Assembly (NCBI RefSeq): GCF_030269305.1
Contig: NZ_BSTC01000001.1
Span: forward strand, 1,129,467-1,193,466
DNA: 64,000 nt
Reading direction: 5' to 3'
From: Kineosporia sp. NBRC 101731
Lineage (GTDB): Bacteria > Actinomycetota > Actinomycetes > Actinomycetales > Kineosporiaceae
Shown: one piece after another, positions 50,126 to 60,500 of the stretch
Layout of the letters: each line of letters opens with the position of its first letter
How positions within the stretch are numbered: the stretch's first letter is position 1
Position numbers and translations under genes: made by a program
The notes under the pieces: generated by a model
Database searches by the model: none
The model's input: the letters and a program-made list of their open reading frames with translations, nothing else
Told to the model about the DNA's origin: nothing

Positions 50126-51322
50126 GTGGCGAAGGCGAAGTTCGAGCGGACTAAGCCGCACGTCAACATCGGTACCATTGGTCACATTGACCACGGTAAG
50201 ACGACGCTGACGGCTGCGATCAGTAAGACGCTGCACGCCAAGTGGCCGGAGCTCAACCCGGACACCCAGGCGTTCGACCAGATCGACAAGGCGCCCGAAG
50301 AGCGCCAGCGCGGTATCACCATCTCGATCGCGCACATCGAGTACCAGACTGAGACGCGCCACTACGCGCACGTCGACTGCCCTGGTCACGCCGACTACAT
50401 CAAGAACATGATCACTGGTGCGGCCCAGATGGACGGTGCCATCCTCGTGGTGGCGGCGACCGACGGCCCGATGCCCCAGACCCGTGAGCACGTGCTGCTC
50501 GCGCGTCAGGTCGGCGTCCCCTACATCGTCGTGGCTCTCAACAAGTCCGACATGGTGGACGACGAAGAGATCATGGAGCTCGTTGAGCTCGAGGTTCGTG
50601 AGCTCCTCTCCTCGTACGAGTTCCCGGGCGACGACCTGCCGATCGTGCGGGTCTCCGCGCTGAAGGCTCTCGAGGGCGACCCGGAGTGGCAGGAGAAGGT
50701 TCTCGAGCTCCTGGCCGCCGTGGACGAGCACATCCCGGAGCCGGTGCGTGACACCGAGAAGCCGTTCCTCATGCCCATCGAGGACGTCTTCACGATCACC
50801 GGTCGTGGAACCGTCGTCACCGGCAAGGTCGAGCGCGGCATCCTGAAGACCAACGAGACTGTTGAAATCGTTGGCATCAAGGACAAGTCGACCACCACCA
50901 CGGTCACCGCCATCGAGATGTTCCGCAAGACTCTCGATGAGGCCATGGCCGGCGAGAACTGCGGTCTGCTGCTTCGCGGTATCAAGCGCGAAGACGTGGA
51001 GCGCGGCCAGGTCGTCGTGAAGCCGGGCTCGATCACTCCCCACACGGAGTTCGAGGCCAACGTCTACATCCTGTCGAAGGATGAGGGCGGCCGGCACACG
51101 CCGTTCTACGACTCCTACCGTCCGCAGTTCTACTTCCGGACCACGGACGTCACGGGCGTTGTGAAGCTCCCCGAGGGCACCGAGATGGTCATGCCCGGTG
51201 ACAACACCGAGATGAGCGTCACGCTGATCCAGCCCATCGCCATGGAGGACGGCCTGCTCTTCGCTATTCGCGAGGGTGGTCGTACCGTCGGCTCGGGCCG
51301 CGTCACCAAGATCCTCAAGTAG
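50126..51322 (+). CDS. tuf: Elongation factor Tu
   Basis: This 398-residue GTPase delivers aminoacyl-tRNA. It has the P-loop [11 protein letters not shown], switch [33 protein letters not shown] and [10 protein letters not shown]. Domains II and III are complete, ending [13 protein letters not shown] start with GACAGGAGGACCCC upstream. It is the last gene of the rpsL operon and is closed by a strong terminator. Confidence 0.97.
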   Translation: MAKAKFERTKPHVNIGTIGHIDHGKTTLTAAISKTLHAKWPELNPDTQAFDQIDKAPEERQRGITISIAHIEYQTETRHYAHVDCPGHADYIKNMITGAAQMDGAILVVAATDGPMPQTREHVLLARQVGVPYIVVALNKSDMVDDEEIMELVELEVRELLSSYEFPGDDLPIVRVSALKALEGDPEWQEKVLELLAAVDEHIPEPVRDTEKPFLMPIEDVFTITGRGTVVTGKVERGILKTNETVEIVGIKDKSTTTTVTAIEMFRKTLDEAMAGENCGLLLRGIKREDVERGQVVVKPGSITPHTEFEANVYILSKDEGGRHTPFYDSYRPQFYFRTTDVTGVVKLPEGTEMVMPGDNTEMSVTLIQPIAMEDGLLFAIREGGRTVGSGRVTKILK

Positions 51323-51328
51323 TACCCA

Positions 51329-51363
51329 CCAGCGGCGGCAGCCTCTCAGGCTGCCGCCGCTGG
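51329..51363 (+). terminator. Terminator after tuf
   Basis: A perfect 16-base stem (CCAGCGGCGGCAGCCT and complement) with a CTC loop begins seven bases after the tuf stop. Confidence 0.93.
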
Positions 51364-51913
51364 CGTGCGTCTGGACCCGTAACGCCGTCTGTGCCTTCGT
51401 GCCGGGCGTCTCTTCCAGCTCCGATCACCCGAACTCGCGAAGAGCGAAAGCGGGGGAGCGGCAAGGGATCACGGGTCCAGGCGGGCGGTTTTCCGTTTAC
51501 CGTCAGGACCGCGATTGGTCAATGGCGGGTTACGTCTGGCACACTGGACAGGTTGCTCGCGCACCGTCGCGTCCGTTGCGCCCCTCCTGGGGCCCGGAAC
51601 GACCGGCACCGGGTAGCCACCAATGCACCATCGGCCCAGCCCTTGGTCCTTCGTTGAAAACGTGGGGCGATTCTGGGCCGCGAACGCGACACGCCCGACC
51701 TCGGGGGTCGGTGTTCGCCAGCCCGACCGAAGTAGGGGTGTGAGCGTCGCAGAAGACGTGAAACGCCAGTAAGACAGCAAGTCGCACAGCATTCCTCGTG
51801 AATGCGAGGCCCGGACCGCGCACCACGGCCCGGGTGGACCACAGACAGTGCCGATCGGCAGCACCACTCGCCGGAACGCCTGTCGACCAAGCGAAAGAGA
51901 GCGCAACGACGCC
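51364..51913. other. Long leader region before the S10 operon
   Basis: No credible gene lies in 550 bases. A possible promoter is TGGTCA (51516-51521), 18 bases, CACACT (51540-51545, preceded by TGG). It would give a 360-base leader. The leader holds CCGACC/GGTCGG nested in GCGAAC/GTTCGC (51680-51718) and a small GCATTC/GAATGC hairpin (51789-51805). Feedback control by a ribosomal protein is plausible but unproven. Confidence 0.55.
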
Positions 51914-52222
51914 ATGGCGGGACAAAAGATCCGCATCCGGCTGAAGGCCTACGACCACGAGGTCATCGACAGCTCGGCCCGCAAGATCGTCGACACGGTC
52001 GTTCGGACGGGCGCGACGGTCGCGGGGCCGGTGCCACTGCCGACGGAAAAGAACGTGTTCTGCGTCATCCGTTCGCCGCACAAGTACAAGGACAGCCGCG
52101 AGCACTTCGAGATGCGCACGCACAAGCGGTTGATCGACATCATCAACCCGACGCCGAAGACGGTGGACTCGCTGATGCGGCTTGACCTGCCCGCCGGCGT
52201 GGACATCGAGATCAAGCTCTAG
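51914..52222 (+). CDS. rpsJ: 30S ribosomal protein S10
   Basis: This 102-residue protein of the 30S head also serves as NusE in antitermination. It shows [40 protein letters not shown] and [32 protein letters not shown] precedes the ATG. First gene of the S10 cluster. Confidence 0.97.
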   Translation: MAGQKIRIRLKAYDHEVIDSSARKIVDTVVRTGATVAGPVPLPTEKNVFCVIRSPHKYKDSREHFEMRTHKRLIDIINPTPKTVDSLMRLDLPAGVDIEIKL

Positions 52223-52236
52223 AAGGACCTCATCTC

Positions 52237-52908
52237 ATGACTCTGAAGACGATCAGTAAGCCGACGGTGACCACCGTCAAGGGCTTGCTCGGCGAGAAGC
52301 TCGGGATGACCCAGGTCTGGGACGCGAACAACCGGCTCGTCCCGGTCACCGTCATCCAGGTCGGTCCGTGCGTCGTCACGCAGGTGCGCAACGCAGAGGG
52401 CGACGGTTACCCGGCGGTTCAGATCGCGTACGGCGCGATCGACCCCCGCAAGGTGACCAAGCCGCTGGCCGGGCACTTCGAGAAGGCCGGCGTCACGCCG
52501 CGCCGTCACGTGCTCGAGCTGCGCACGGCGAACGCCGCCGAGTACAGCCTGGGCCAGGAGCTCACCGTGGAGACCTTCGAGGCCGGCCAGGTGGTCGACG
52601 TCTCCGGTACCACCAAGGGCAAGGGCCACGCCGGTGTCATGAAGCGTCACGGCTTCAAGGGCCTCGGCGCCTCGCACGGTACGCAGCGCAAGCACCGTTC
52701 CCCGGGTTCCATCGGCGGTTGCGCCACCCCGGGTCGCGTGTTCAAGGGCATGCGGATGGCCGGCCGTATGGGTGGCGAGCGGCAGACCACGCAGAACCTC
52801 AGCGTGTACGCCGTCGACGCCGAGCGCGGTCTGCTCCTGATCAAGGGTGCCGTCCCGGGGCCGCGCGGCGGCATCGTCCTGGTTCGCACCGCGGCGAAGA
52901 AGGGCTGA
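52237..52908 (+). CDS. rplC: 50S ribosomal protein L3
   Basis: This 223-residue early-assembly protein reaches the peptidyl-transferase centre. Motifs: [13 protein letters not shown], the central loop [20 protein letters not shown] and [19 protein letters not shown]. It follows rpsJ by 14 bases with AGAAGGACCT as ribosome binding site. Confidence 0.97.
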   Translation: MTLKTISKPTVTTVKGLLGEKLGMTQVWDANNRLVPVTVIQVGPCVVTQVRNAEGDGYPAVQIAYGAIDPRKVTKPLAGHFEKAGVTPRRHVLELRTANAAEYSLGQELTVETFEAGQVVDVSGTTKGKGHAGVMKRHGFKGLGASHGTQRKHRSPGSIGGCATPGRVFKGMRMAGRMGGERQTTQNLSVYAVDAERGLLLIKGAVPGPRGGIVLVRTAAKKG

Positions 52909-52912
52909 AACG

Positions 52913-53593
52913 ATGGCCACCGAAACCACCACCAACCTGAGCCTGAACGTCGTCGACGGCACGGGTGAGAAGGTCGGCACCGTCGACCTCCCCGCCGCCA
53001 TCTTCGACGTCCAGACCAACGTGCCCCTGATCCACCAGGTCGTCGTGGCCCAGCTGGCCGCGGCCCGCCAGGGCACGCACGACACGAAGACCCGTGGCGA
53101 AGTTCGCGGTGGCGGCCGTAAGCCGTACCGCCAGAAGGGCACCGGCCGCGCCCGTCAGGGCTCGACCCGTGCTCCTCAGTTCGCCGGCGGTGGCGTTGTC
53201 CACGGACCGCACCCGCGGGACTACTCACAGCGGACCCCGAAGAAGATGATCGCCGCCGCGCTGCGGGGATCCCTCTCGGACCGCAACCGTCACGGTCGCG
53301 TTCACGTGCTCTCCGAGCTCGTGAAGGGTGACGCCCCGTCCACCAAGGCGGTGCGCAAGGCCCTCGCCGGCCTGACCGAGCGGGAGAACCTGCTGGTCGT
53401 CGTGACCCGCACGGACGAGGTCGGCCAGCGGAGCCTGTCCAACCTGGACGGCATCCACGTGCTGCCCTTCGACCAGCTGAACGCCTACGACGTGCTCTGC
53501 GCCGACGACGTGGTGTTCACCAAGGCCGCGCTGGACTCGTTCCTCGAGAGCCCGGTCGTCACCAAGGTCACCGCGAAGGAGGCTGCCAAGTGA
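52913..53593 (+). CDS. rplD: 50S ribosomal protein L4
   Basis: This 226-residue exit-tunnel protein is the S10-operon repressor in enterobacteria. The tunnel loop [20 protein letters not shown] with [14 protein letters not shown] is intact, as is [25 protein letters not shown] at 52913, four bases after rplC; it overlaps rplW by four bases. Confidence 0.96.
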   Translation: MATETTTNLSLNVVDGTGEKVGTVDLPAAIFDVQTNVPLIHQVVVAQLAAARQGTHDTKTRGEVRGGGRKPYRQKGTGRARQGSTRAPQFAGGGVVHGPHPRDYSQRTPKKMIAAALRGSLSDRNRHGRVHVLSELVKGDAPSTKAVRKALAGLTERENLLVVVTRTDEVGQRSLSNLDGIHVLPFDQLNAYDVLCADDVVFTKAALDSFLESPVVTKVTAKEAAK

Positions 53594-53901
53594 GCAGCAT
53601 CGGAAGCGTCCACAAGGACCCGCGCGACATCCTGCTGGCGCCGGTTGTCTCGGAGAAGAGCTACAGCCTCCTCGACGAGGGCAAGTACACCTTCCTGGTG
53701 GACCCGCGGGCCAACAAGACCGAGATCAAGATTGCCGTCGAGACGGTCTTCGGGGTCAAGGTCTCGGCCGTCAACACCGCGAACCGGCAGGGTAAGACCC
53801 GCCGCACGCGGAACGGCCTGGGCAAGCGCAAGGACACCAAGCGCGCCATCATCACGCTGAGCGAAGGCACCATCGACATCTTCGGCGGGCCGGTCTCCTG
53901 A
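53590..53901 (+). CDS. rplW: 50S ribosomal protein L23
   Basis: This 103-residue protein near the tunnel exit is the docking site for trigger factor and SRP. It contains [36 protein letters not shown] and the basic loop [21 protein letters not shown] start overlapping the rplD stop. Confidence 0.96.
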   Translation: MSSIGSVHKDPRDILLAPVVSEKSYSLLDEGKYTFLVDPRANKTEIKIAVETVFGVKVSAVNTANRQGKTRRTRNGLGKRKDTKRAIITLSEGTIDIFGGPVS

Positions 53902-53990
53902 CGCCCGTACGTTCCTATCCGGCGATTCAGTCGCTGGATTGAGGGCGTCCGAAGACCGACATCCGAGAAACAGCAAGAGGACTGACTCAC

Positions 53991-54827
53991 ATGGGAATCC
54001 GCAAGTACAAGCCGACGACGCCGGGCCGCCGTGGTTCGTCCGTCGCCGACTTCGTGGAGATCACCCGGTCGGAGCCGGAGAAGTCCCTGGTGCGCCCGCT
54101 GACCAAGAGCGGCGGCCGGAACAACACCGGCCGGATCACCACCCGGCACAAGGGCGGCGGTCACAAGCGCGCCTACCGGGTGATCGACTTCCGTCGTCAC
54201 GACAAGGACGGCATTCCGGCCACGGTCGCTCACATCGAGTACGACCCCAACCGCACGGCGCGTATCGCGCTGCTGCACTACGCGGACGGCGAAAAGCGTT
54301 ACATCGTCGCGCCGACCAAGCTCAAGCAGGGCGACCGGATCGAGAACGGCCCCACGGCCGACATCAAGCCGGGTAACAGCCTCGAGCTGCGCAACATCCC
54401 CGTCGGTACGGTCGTCCACGCGATCGAGCTGCGTCCGGGCGGCGGGGCCAAGATCGCCCGCTCGGCCGGTTCCTCGGTCCAGCTGGTCGCCCGTGAGGGC
54501 CGCTTCGCTCAGCTCCGTCTGCCGTCCGGTGAGATCCGGAACGTGGACGTGCGCTGCCGCGCGACGGTCGGCGAGGTCGGCAACGCCGAGCAGTCGAACA
54601 TCAACTGGGGCAAGGCCGGCCGCATGCGCTGGAAGGGCAAGCGCCCGACGGTGCGCGGTGTGGCCATGAACCCGATCGACCACCCGCACGGTGGTGGTGA
54701 GGGTAAGACCTCTGGTGGTCGCCACCCGGTCAGCCCCTGGGGCCAGGCCGAGGGACGCACGCGTCGCCCCAACAAGGAGAGCGACAAGATGATCGTTCGC
54801 CGCCGCCGTTCCGGCAAGAAGCGCTGA
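53991..54827 (+). CDS. rplB: 50S ribosomal protein L2
   Basis: This 278-residue protein is needed for subunit association and peptidyl transfer. Conserved: [33 protein letters not shown] and the catalytic-region [20 protein letters not shown]. It follows an 89-base gap after rplW that shows no strong structure. AGAGGACTGACTCAC precedes the ATG. Confidence 0.97.
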   Translation: MGIRKYKPTTPGRRGSSVADFVEITRSEPEKSLVRPLTKSGGRNNTGRITTRHKGGGHKRAYRVIDFRRHDKDGIPATVAHIEYDPNRTARIALLHYADGEKRYIVAPTKLKQGDRIENGPTADIKPGNSLELRNIPVGTVVHAIELRPGGGAKIARSAGSSVQLVAREGRFAQLRLPSGEIRNVDVRCRATVGEVGNAEQSNINWGKAGRMRWKGKRPTVRGVAMNPIDHPHGGGEGKTSGGRHPVSPWGQAEGRTRRPNKESDKMIVRRRRSGKKR

Positions 54828-54843
54828 TAGGAGCCTTTCGAGA

Positions 54844-55125
54844 ATGCCTCGCAGTCTGAAGAAGGGTCCCTTCGTCGACGACCACCTGCAGAAAAAGGTG
54901 GACGTTCAGAACGAGAAGGGGACCAAGACAGTCATCCGGACCTGGTCCCGGCGCTCGATGATCGTGCCCGACATGCTCGGTCACACGATCGCCGTGCACG
55001 ACGGCCGCAAGCACGTCCCGGTGTTCGTCACCGAGTCGATGATCGGTCACAAGCTGGGCGAGTTCGCCCCCACCCGCACGTTCCGCGGACACGAGAAGGA
55101 CGACCGCAAGGGTCGCCGGCGCTGA
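54844..55125 (+). CDS. rpsS: 30S ribosomal protein S19
   Basis: This 93-residue head protein near the A-site finger shows [35 protein letters not shown] and [38 protein letters not shown] precedes the ATG. S10 cluster order conserved. Confidence 0.97.
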   Translation: MPRSLKKGPFVDDHLQKKVDVQNEKGTKTVIRTWSRRSMIVPDMLGHTIAVHDGRKHVPVFVTESMIGHKLGEFAPTRTFRGHEKDDRKGRRR

Positions 55126-55172
55126 TCGCGCCCACCCAAGCAGTCAGAAGCGACAGAAGGTAGGAAGTAGCG

Positions 55173-55568
55173 ATGGAAGCCAAGGCGCAGGCGCGGTATG
55201 TCCGTGTCACGCCCATGAAGGCCCGCCGCGTCGTCGACCTCATCCGCGGGAAGCAGGCGCCGCAGGCGATCGCCACGCTGGAGTTCGCTCCGCAGGCCGC
55301 CAGCGAGCCGGTGCTCAAGGTCGTGCAGAGCGCGATCGCGAACGCACGGGTGAAGGCCGCTGCCGCGTCCGAGGCGTTCGACGAGCGCACCCTGGTCATC
55401 CAGGAGGCTTACGTGGACGAGGGCCCGACGCTCAAGCGGTTCCGGCCGCGGGCACAGGGCCGGGCGTACCGGATCCGTAAGCGGACCGCCCACATCACTG
55501 TGGTCGTCGGTCCGGCCGAGAAGAAGGGCGGCCCCCAGGCCGTCTCCGCGAATGGGAGGACCCGCTAG
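55173..55568 (+). CDS. rplV: 50S ribosomal protein L22
   Basis: This 131-residue exit-tunnel protein has [18 protein letters not shown] at the N-terminus and the tunnel beta-hairpin [37 protein letters not shown] precedes the ATG. The C-terminal 15 residues are a lineage-variable tail. It overlaps rpsC by one base. Confidence 0.96.
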   Translation: MEAKAQARYVRVTPMKARRVVDLIRGKQAPQAIATLEFAPQAASEPVLKVVQSAIANARVKAAAASEAFDERTLVIQEAYVDEGPTLKRFRPRAQGRAYRIRKRTAHITVVVGPAEKKGGPQAVSANGRTR

Positions 55569-56404
55569 TGGGCCAGAAGGTCAACCCGCACGGGTTCCGC
55601 CTGGGCATCACCACCGAGCACAAGAGCCGGTGGTTCGCTGACAGCACCAAGGGTGGGCAGCGGTACCGCGACTACGTGAAGGAAGACGTCGCGATCCGCA
55701 AGCTCATGTCCAAGGGCATGGAGCGGGCCGGCATCAGCCGCGTGGAGATCGAGCGCACCCGGGACCGGGTTCGCGTCGACATCCACACCGCGCGTCCGGG
55801 CATCGTCATCGGTCGCCGTGGCGCCGAGGCCGACCGGATCCGTGGCGAGCTCGAGAAGCTCACGGGCAAGCAGGTTCAGCTGAACATCCTCGAGGTGAAG
55901 AACCCCGAGGTCGACGCTCAGCTGGTCGCCCAGGGCATCGCCGAGCAGCTGGCCAGCCGGGTCTCCTTCCGCCGCGCGATGCGCAAGGGCATGCAGTCCT
56001 CGCTCCGCGCCGGTGCCAAGGGCATCCGGGTGCAGTGCTCGGGCCGTCTCGGCGGCGCCGAGATGAGCCGTTCGGAGTTCTACCGCGAGGGCCGCGTGCC
56101 CCTGCACACGCTCCGCGCGAACATCGACTACGGCCTGTACGAGGCCCGCACCACCTTCGGCCGCATCGGCGTGAAGGTGTGGATCTACAAGGGCGACATC
56201 ACCAGCCGCGAGCTCGCTCGCGAGCAGGCTGCCGCCCCGGCGCGTGGCCCGCGTCGCGACGGTCCGGGTGGCCCCGGTGGCCGCGCGGCTCGCCCGCAGC
56301 GTCGTCGTCCGCAGCAGTCCGCTGACAGCGCCCCCGCTGCCGAGGCGCCCGCCGCCTCCGCGCCGGCCGCTGACGCGCCTGCCGCTACCGGATCGGAGGC
56401 CTGA
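55568..56404 (+). CDS. rpsC: 30S ribosomal protein S3
   Basis: This 278-residue protein is part of the mRNA entry helicase. KH domain: [21 protein letters not shown]-terminal domain: [20 protein letters not shown]. The last 60 residues are an Arg/Gly/Pro then Ala/Pro-rich disordered tail, longer than in E. coli. GTG start overlapping the rplV stop (TAGTG). Confidence 0.97.
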   Translation: MGQKVNPHGFRLGITTEHKSRWFADSTKGGQRYRDYVKEDVAIRKLMSKGMERAGISRVEIERTRDRVRVDIHTARPGIVIGRRGAEADRIRGELEKLTGKQVQLNILEVKNPEVDAQLVAQGIAEQLASRVSFRRAMRKGMQSSLRAGAKGIRVQCSGRLGGAEMSRSEFYREGRVPLHTLRANIDYGLYEARTTFGRIGVKVWIYKGDITSRELAREQAAAPARGPRRDGPGGPGGRAARPQRRRPQQSADSAPAAEAPAASAPAADAPAATGSEA

Positions 56405-56409
56405 GCACC

Positions 56410-56829
56410 ATGCTGATCCCGCGTCGGGTCAAGTACCGCAAGCAGCACCACCCCAGCCGCTCCGGCATGTCGAAGGGCGGCACCGCCGTGACCTTCGGCG
56501 AGTGGGGCATCCAGGCTCTGGAGCCTGCGTACGTGACCAACCGGCAGATCGAGTCGGCGCGTATCGCGATCACTCGTCACATCCGTCGTGGCGGCAAGGT
56601 CTGGATCAACATCTACCCGGACCGCCCGCTGACCAAGAAGCCCGCCGAGACCCGCATGGGTTCCGGTAAGGGTTCCCCGGAGTGGTGGGTCGCGAACGTC
56701 AAGCCTGGTCGCGTGATGTTCGAACTCTCGTTCCCGACTGAAAAGGTGGCGAAGGAAGCCCTCACCCGGGCGATCCACAAGCTGCCGATGAAGTGCCGGA
56801 TCGTCCGGCGCGAAGGCGGTGAAAGCTGA
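56410..56829 (+). CDS. rplP: 50S ribosomal protein L16
   Basis: This 139-residue protein near the A-site tRNA elbow has [40 protein letters not shown] and [20 protein letters not shown]. It starts five bases after rpsC and overlaps rpmC by one base (TGATG). Confidence 0.97.
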   Translation: MLIPRRVKYRKQHHPSRSGMSKGGTAVTFGEWGIQALEPAYVTNRQIESARIAITRHIRRGGKVWINIYPDRPLTKKPAETRMGSGKGSPEWWVANVKPGRVMFELSFPTEKVAKEALTRAIHKLPMKCRIVRREGGES

Positions 56830-57062
56830 TGGCCGTCGGTTCCAAAGATCTGAACCCGGTTAACCTGCGCGGTTTCGACCAGGAGCGCTTGGCCGAGGAG
56901 CTGAAGAAGGCGAAGGAAGAGCTCTTCAACCTTCGCTTCCAGTCCGCGACCGGCCAGCTGGAAAACAACATGCGGCTGCGTGCTGTCAAGCGGGACATCG
57001 CCCGCATCTACACGGTGATGCGCGAGCGCGAGCTCGGTATCACCGTCACCCCGGAGGCCTGA
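56829..57062 (+). CDS. rpmC: 50S ribosomal protein L29
   Basis: This 77-residue two-helix protein at the tunnel exit has [20 protein letters not shown] and [25 protein letters not shown] coupling with rplP. Confidence 0.95.
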   Translation: MAVGSKDLNPVNLRGFDQERLAEELKKAKEELFNLRFQSATGQLENNMRLRAVKRDIARIYTVMRERELGITVTPEA

Positions 57063-57064
57063 GC

Positions 57065-57346
57065 ATGAGTGAGAACACCCAGGCTGACGTTGAGGTGCGC
57101 GGCAACCGTAAGGGACGCCGCGGCTACGTCGTCAGCGACAAGATGGACAAGACCGTGGTGGTCGAGGTCGAGGACCGGGTCAAGCACCCGCTCTACGGCA
57201 AGGTCATCCGGCGCACCACCAAGGTGAAGGTGCACGACGAGGCCAACACCGCTGGTGTCGGCGACCTGGTGTCGATCTCGGAGACCCGTCCGCTGTCGGC
57301 CACCAAGCGCTGGCGCCTGGTCGAGATTCTGGAGAAGGCCAAGTGA
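57065..57346 (+). CDS. rpsQ: 30S ribosomal protein S17
   Basis: This 93-residue OB-fold protein has [39 protein letters not shown] and [20 protein letters not shown]. It starts two bases after rpmC and overlaps rplN by four bases (GTGA). Confidence 0.96.
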   Translation: MSENTQADVEVRGNRKGRRGYVVSDKMDKTVVVEVEDRVKHPLYGKVIRRTTKVKVHDEANTAGVGDLVSISETRPLSATKRWRLVEILEKAK

Positions 57347-57711
57347 TTCAGCAGGAATCGCGGCTCCGCGTCGCCGACAACACCGGTGCGAAGGAGATCC
57401 TCTGCATCCGCGTGCTCGGCGGCTCCGGCCGTCGGTACGCCGGCATCGGTGATGTCATCGTCGCGACCGTCAAGGACGCCATTCCCGGCGGCAACGTCAA
57501 GAAGGGCGACGTCGTCAAGGCCGTCATCGTGCGCACCGTCAAGGAGCGCCGCCGGCCGGACGGCTCGTACATCCGCTTCGACGAGAACGCCGCGGTGATT
57601 CTCCGCAACGACGGCGACCCGCGTGGCACCCGTATCTTCGGGCCGGTCGGTCGCGAGCTGCGTGACAAGAAGTTCATGAAGATCATTTCGCTGGCACCGG
57701 AGGTGCTCTGA
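57343..57711 (+). CDS. rplN: 50S ribosomal protein L14
   Basis: This 122-residue subunit-interface protein (bridge to S12 and h14) starts [18 protein letters not shown] and has [20 protein letters not shown] and [23 protein letters not shown] start overlapping the rpsQ stop. Confidence 0.97.
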   Translation: MIQQESRLRVADNTGAKEILCIRVLGGSGRRYAGIGDVIVATVKDAIPGGNVKKGDVVKAVIVRTVKERRRPDGSYIRFDENAAVILRNDGDPRGTRIFGPVGRELRDKKFMKIISLAPEVL

Positions 57712-57712
57712 G

Positions 57713-58078
57713 ATGGCGAAGATGAGGATCAAGAAGGGCGACACCGTCCAGCTGATCACTGGTCGCAGCCAGAAGAACGGTGGCGACCGGAACAAGACCG
57801 GCAAGGTGATCTCCGTGAACACGGAGACCCAGCGGGTCCTGGTCGAGGGGCTCAACCGGGTCAAGCGCCACACCAAGGAGGGACAGTCCAGCCGGGGTTC
57901 GCAGACCGGCGGGATCATCACTCAGGAGGCAGCGATCCACATCAGCAACCTGATGCTGGTCGACCCCGAGACCAAGAAGGCCACCCGCGTCGGCACCCGG
58001 GTCGAGACCGTCGAGCGCGACGGCAAGACCAAGACCGTGCGGGTTCGCTACGCCAAGCGTTCCGGTAAGGATCTGTGA
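57713..58078 (+). CDS. rplX: 50S ribosomal protein L24
   Basis: This 121-residue assembly initiator has the KOW motif [20 protein letters not shown], with [13 protein letters not shown] following. It carries a slightly longer central loop than E. coli. It starts one base after rplN. It ends next to rplE. Confidence 0.96.
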   Translation: MAKMRIKKGDTVQLITGRSQKNGGDRNKTGKVISVNTETQRVLVEGLNRVKRHTKEGQSSRGSQTGGIITQEAAIHISNLMLVDPETKKATRVGTRVETVERDGKTKTVRVRYAKRSGKDL

Positions 58079-58080
58079 CG

Positions 58081-58653
58081 ATGACTGTGACCGAAGAGGG
58101 CACCAAGGTGCAGCCGCGTCTGCGTGCGCGCTACGACGCGGAGATCGCGCCCGAGCTGCGCAAGCAGTTCAACTACCCGAACGTGATGCAGACCCCGCGT
58201 CTGGTCAAGGTCGTCGTGAACATGGGTGTGGGCGAGGCTGCCCGCGACTCCAAGCTGATCGACGGCGCGGTGCGCGACCTGAGCGCGATCACCGGCCAGA
58301 AGCCGCAGGTCACCAAGGCCCGCAAGTCCATCGCGCAGTTCAAGCTGCGTGAGGGCATGCCGATCGGCGCGCACGTCACGCTGCGTGGCGACCGCATGTG
58401 GGAGTTCCTGGACCGCCTGGTGAGCATCGCTCTGCCGCGTATCCGCGACTTCCGTGGACTCAGCGGCAAGCAGTTCGACGGGCGTGGCAACTACACGTTC
58501 GGCCTGAACGAGCAGTCCATGTTCCACGAGATCGACCAGGACCGGATCGACCGCGTTCGGGGTATGGACATCACGGTCGTCACGACGGCCACCAATGACG
58601 AAGAGGGGCGAGTCTTCCTGAAGCTCCTCGGTTTCCCGTTCAAGGAGAACTGA
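58081..58653 (+). CDS. rplE: 50S ribosomal protein L5
   Basis: This 190-residue central-protuberance protein binds 5S rRNA. Motifs: [40 protein letters not shown] and [22 protein letters not shown] 58081 with AAGGA nine bases upstream is preferred; a GTG at 58075 is in frame. rpsN follows after one base. Confidence 0.97.
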   Translation: MTVTEEGTKVQPRLRARYDAEIAPELRKQFNYPNVMQTPRLVKVVVNMGVGEAARDSKLIDGAVRDLSAITGQKPQVTKARKSIAQFKLREGMPIGAHVTLRGDRMWEFLDRLVSIALPRIRDFRGLSGKQFDGRGNYTFGLNEQSMFHEIDQDRIDRVRGMDITVVTTATNDEEGRVFLKLLGFPFKEN

Positions 58654-58654
58654 C

Positions 58655-58840
58655 GTGGCGAAGACTGCGCTGATCAACAAGGCGGCGCGTAAGCCGAAGT
58701 TCGGTGTCCGGGGTTACACCCGGTGCCAGCGCTGCGGCCGCCCGCACTCTGTCTACCGCAAGTTCGGCCTGTGCCGGATCTGCCTGCGCGAGATGGCCCA
58801 CCGGGGCGAACTGCCCGGCGTCACCAAGAGCAGCTGGTAG
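58655..58840 (+). CDS. rpsN: 30S ribosomal protein S14, zinc-binding type
   Basis: This 61-residue type Z S14 has [20 protein letters not shown], giving the four Cys zinc site. GTG start one base after rplE. Unlike most spc operons, a 264-base stretch with a possible extra reading frame separates it from rpsH. Confidence 0.96.
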   Translation: MAKTALINKAARKPKFGVRGYTRCQRCGRPHSVYRKFGLCRICLREMAHRGELPGVTKSSW

Positions 58841-58847
58841 GCCGGCC

Positions 58848-59111
58848 GTGTCACAGCTGACAATTCCGACCCCAGGCGCCACTTCGGTGGCGCCCCGGTC
58901 CGGCCGTCGTCGGACGGTGCGCAACAATCGCATGGTTTCGCTGCGCTCCAGCCTTCCGACCGGCTTGGTGACGCTGCGGCACGATGTACCGGAGTACCTC
59001 CCCGAGTTCCTCGAGCCCGAGGTTCTCGAAGCAGCAACTACGCCACAGGTCGACGCCTCCGAGAAGGTTGCCGAAACCGTGGTGGGAAAGGGCGGACAAG
59101 CCCAATGGTGA
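58848..59111 (+). CDS. Uncharacterised 87-codon reading frame between rpsN and rpsH
   Basis: A GTG at 58848, preceded by GGTAGG, opens an 87-residue frame: basic N-terminal part ([20 protein letters not shown]), then an acidic hydrophobic stretch ([18 protein letters not shown]) and a polar end. It matches no family I know. About three quarters of its third codon positions are G or C, less than in its neighbours. Its TGA (59109-59111) overlaps the rpsH start region as TGATG, a junction used elsewhere in this operon. The alternative is a structured non-coding spacer: a UUCG hairpin sits inside. Real coding status is uncertain. Confidence 0.45.
   Translation: MSQLTIPTPGATSVAPRSGRRRTVRNNRMVSLRSSLPTGLVTLRHDVPEYLPEFLEPEVLEAATTPQVDASEKVAETVVGKGGQAQW
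58875..58894 (+). promoter_or_regulatory. UUCG-capped hairpin after rpsN
   Basis: GGCGCCAC and GTGGCGCC form a perfect eight-base stem closed by TTCG, a very stable RNA tetraloop, 35 bases after the rpsN stop. It could be an mRNA stability element, a protein-binding site or an attenuator within the spc operon. Confidence 0.65.
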
Positions 59112-59503
59112 TGACCGATCCGATCGCGGACATGTTGACCCGCGTACGGAACGCGAACTCCGCGTACCACGACCAGACCCAGATGCCTTACAGCAAGCTG
59201 AAGGCGAACGTGGCCGAACTCCTCAAGTCGGAGGGCTACATCTCCTCCTGGGAGATCGCTGACGCCGAGGTGGGCAAGACGCTCACCGTCAAGCTGAAGT
59301 TCGGCCCCAACCGGGAGCGCTCGATCGCCGGTCTCCGGCGGATCAGCAAGCCCGGTCTGCGGGTCTACGCGAAGTCGACGAACCTGCCCCGGGTCCTTGG
59401 TGGCCTCGGCGTGGCGATCCTGTCGACCTCGTCCGGGCTCATGACCGACAAGCAGGCCAAGCAGAAGGGCGTAGGTGGGGAAGTCCTCGCCTACGTCTGG
59501 TAA
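59105..59503 (+). CDS. rpsH: 30S ribosomal protein S8
   Basis: This 132-residue central-domain 30S protein represses the spc operon in E. coli. Motifs: [40 protein letters not shown] and [23 protein letters not shown] 59105 matches relatives that begin M-x-M-T-D; ATG 59111, overlapping the upstream TGA, is also possible. Confidence 0.96.
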   Translation: MVMTDPIADMLTRVRNANSAYHDQTQMPYSKLKANVAELLKSEGYISSWEIADAEVGKTLTVKLKFGPNRERSIAGLRRISKPGLRVYAKSTNLPRVLGGLGVAILSTSSGLMTDKQAKQKGVGGEVLAYVW

Positions 59504-59521
59504 CGGGAAGGGAGAGAGAGC

Positions 59522-60064
59522 ATGTCCCGAATCGGACGACTGCCGATCACCGTTCCCGCCGGCGTCGACGTGAACCTCGACGGCGCGCAGGTGTCGGTGA
59601 AGGGCCCCAAGGGGACCCTGAACCTCACCGTTGCCGCCCCGATCACCGTCGCCCGCGAGGACGACGGAACGGTGAAGGTCACGCGCCCCGACGACGAGCG
59701 TACGTCGCGCGCACTGCACGGTCTGACCCGCACGCTGATCGCCAACATGGTGGTCGGTGTGACCGAGGGTTACACCAAGAAGCTTGAGATCGTTGGCACG
59801 GGTTACCGGGTCCAGGCGAAGGGCTCCAACCTGGAGTTCGCCCTGGGCTACAGCCACTCGATCACGGTGGAGCCGCCGGCCGGCGTCACCTTCGCGGTGG
59901 AGGGCCCGACGAAGTTCTCGGTGTCCGGCATCGACAAGCAGGCTGTCGGCGAGGTCGCCGCCAACCTGCGCAAGCTGCGTAAGCCCGACCCCTACAAGGG
60001 CAAGGGCGTCCGCTACGCCGACGAAGTGATCAAGCGCAAGGTCGGAAAGGCGGGTAAGAAGTAA
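59522..60064 (+). CDS. rplF: 50S ribosomal protein L6
   Basis: This 180-residue protein near the factor-binding site has two related domains: [17 protein letters not shown] at the start and [20 protein letters not shown] centrally, ending [37 protein letters not shown] precedes the ATG. It overlaps rplR by one base (TAATG). Confidence 0.97.
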   Translation: MSRIGRLPITVPAGVDVNLDGAQVSVKGPKGTLNLTVAAPITVAREDDGTVKVTRPDDERTSRALHGLTRTLIANMVVGVTEGYTKKLEIVGTGYRVQAKGSNLEFALGYSHSITVEPPAGVTFAVEGPTKFSVSGIDKQAVGEVAANLRKLRKPDPYKGKGVRYADEVIKRKVGKAGKK

Positions 60065-60453
60065 TGGCTATCGGTGTCAAGCGCAGCGGCGGTGGCTCGG
60101 TCCGCAACAAGCAGGCCTCCCGTACCCGTCGCCACCTGCGAGTGCGCAAGCAGCTGCGGGGCTCCACGGAGCGCCCGCGCCTGGTCGTGAACCGTTCCGC
60201 CCGACACGTTTTCGTGCAGGTCGTGGACGACACGCAGGGCAAGACCCTGGCGTCGGCCTCCACCATGGAGGCAGACCTGCGGGGCCTGGACGGCGACAAG
60301 ACCGCCAAGGCCCGCCGTGTCGGCGAGCTGCTCGGCGAGCGCGCCAAGGCCGCCGGTGTCACCGCTGTGGTCTTCGACCGCGGTGGCAACAGGTACCACG
60401 GTCGTGTCGCCGCAATTGCGGACGGCGCCCGTGAGGCCGGGCTGGTCCTCTAG
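60064..60453 (+). CDS. rplR: 50S ribosomal protein L18
   Basis: This 129-residue 5S rRNA-binding protein has [40 protein letters not shown] and [20 protein letters not shown]. The basic N-terminus ([18 protein letters not shown]) is somewhat extended. Confidence 0.97.
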   Translation: MAIGVKRSGGGSVRNKQASRTRRHLRVRKQLRGSTERPRLVVNRSARHVFVQVVDDTQGKTLASASTMEADLRGLDGDKTAKARRVGELLGERAKAAGVTAVVFDRGGNRYHGRVAAIADGAREAGLVL

Positions 60454-60500
60454 CCCATGCGCACGCTGACCTTTACGAAGCGAGAGAGAAGGAACGTCTG

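Noticed and set aside
51469-51936. Overlapping open frames in the tuf-rpsJ gap
   Set aside because: Several frames on both strands overlap each other, lack ribosome binding sites and codon bias, and show no recognisable protein; treated as leader RNA.
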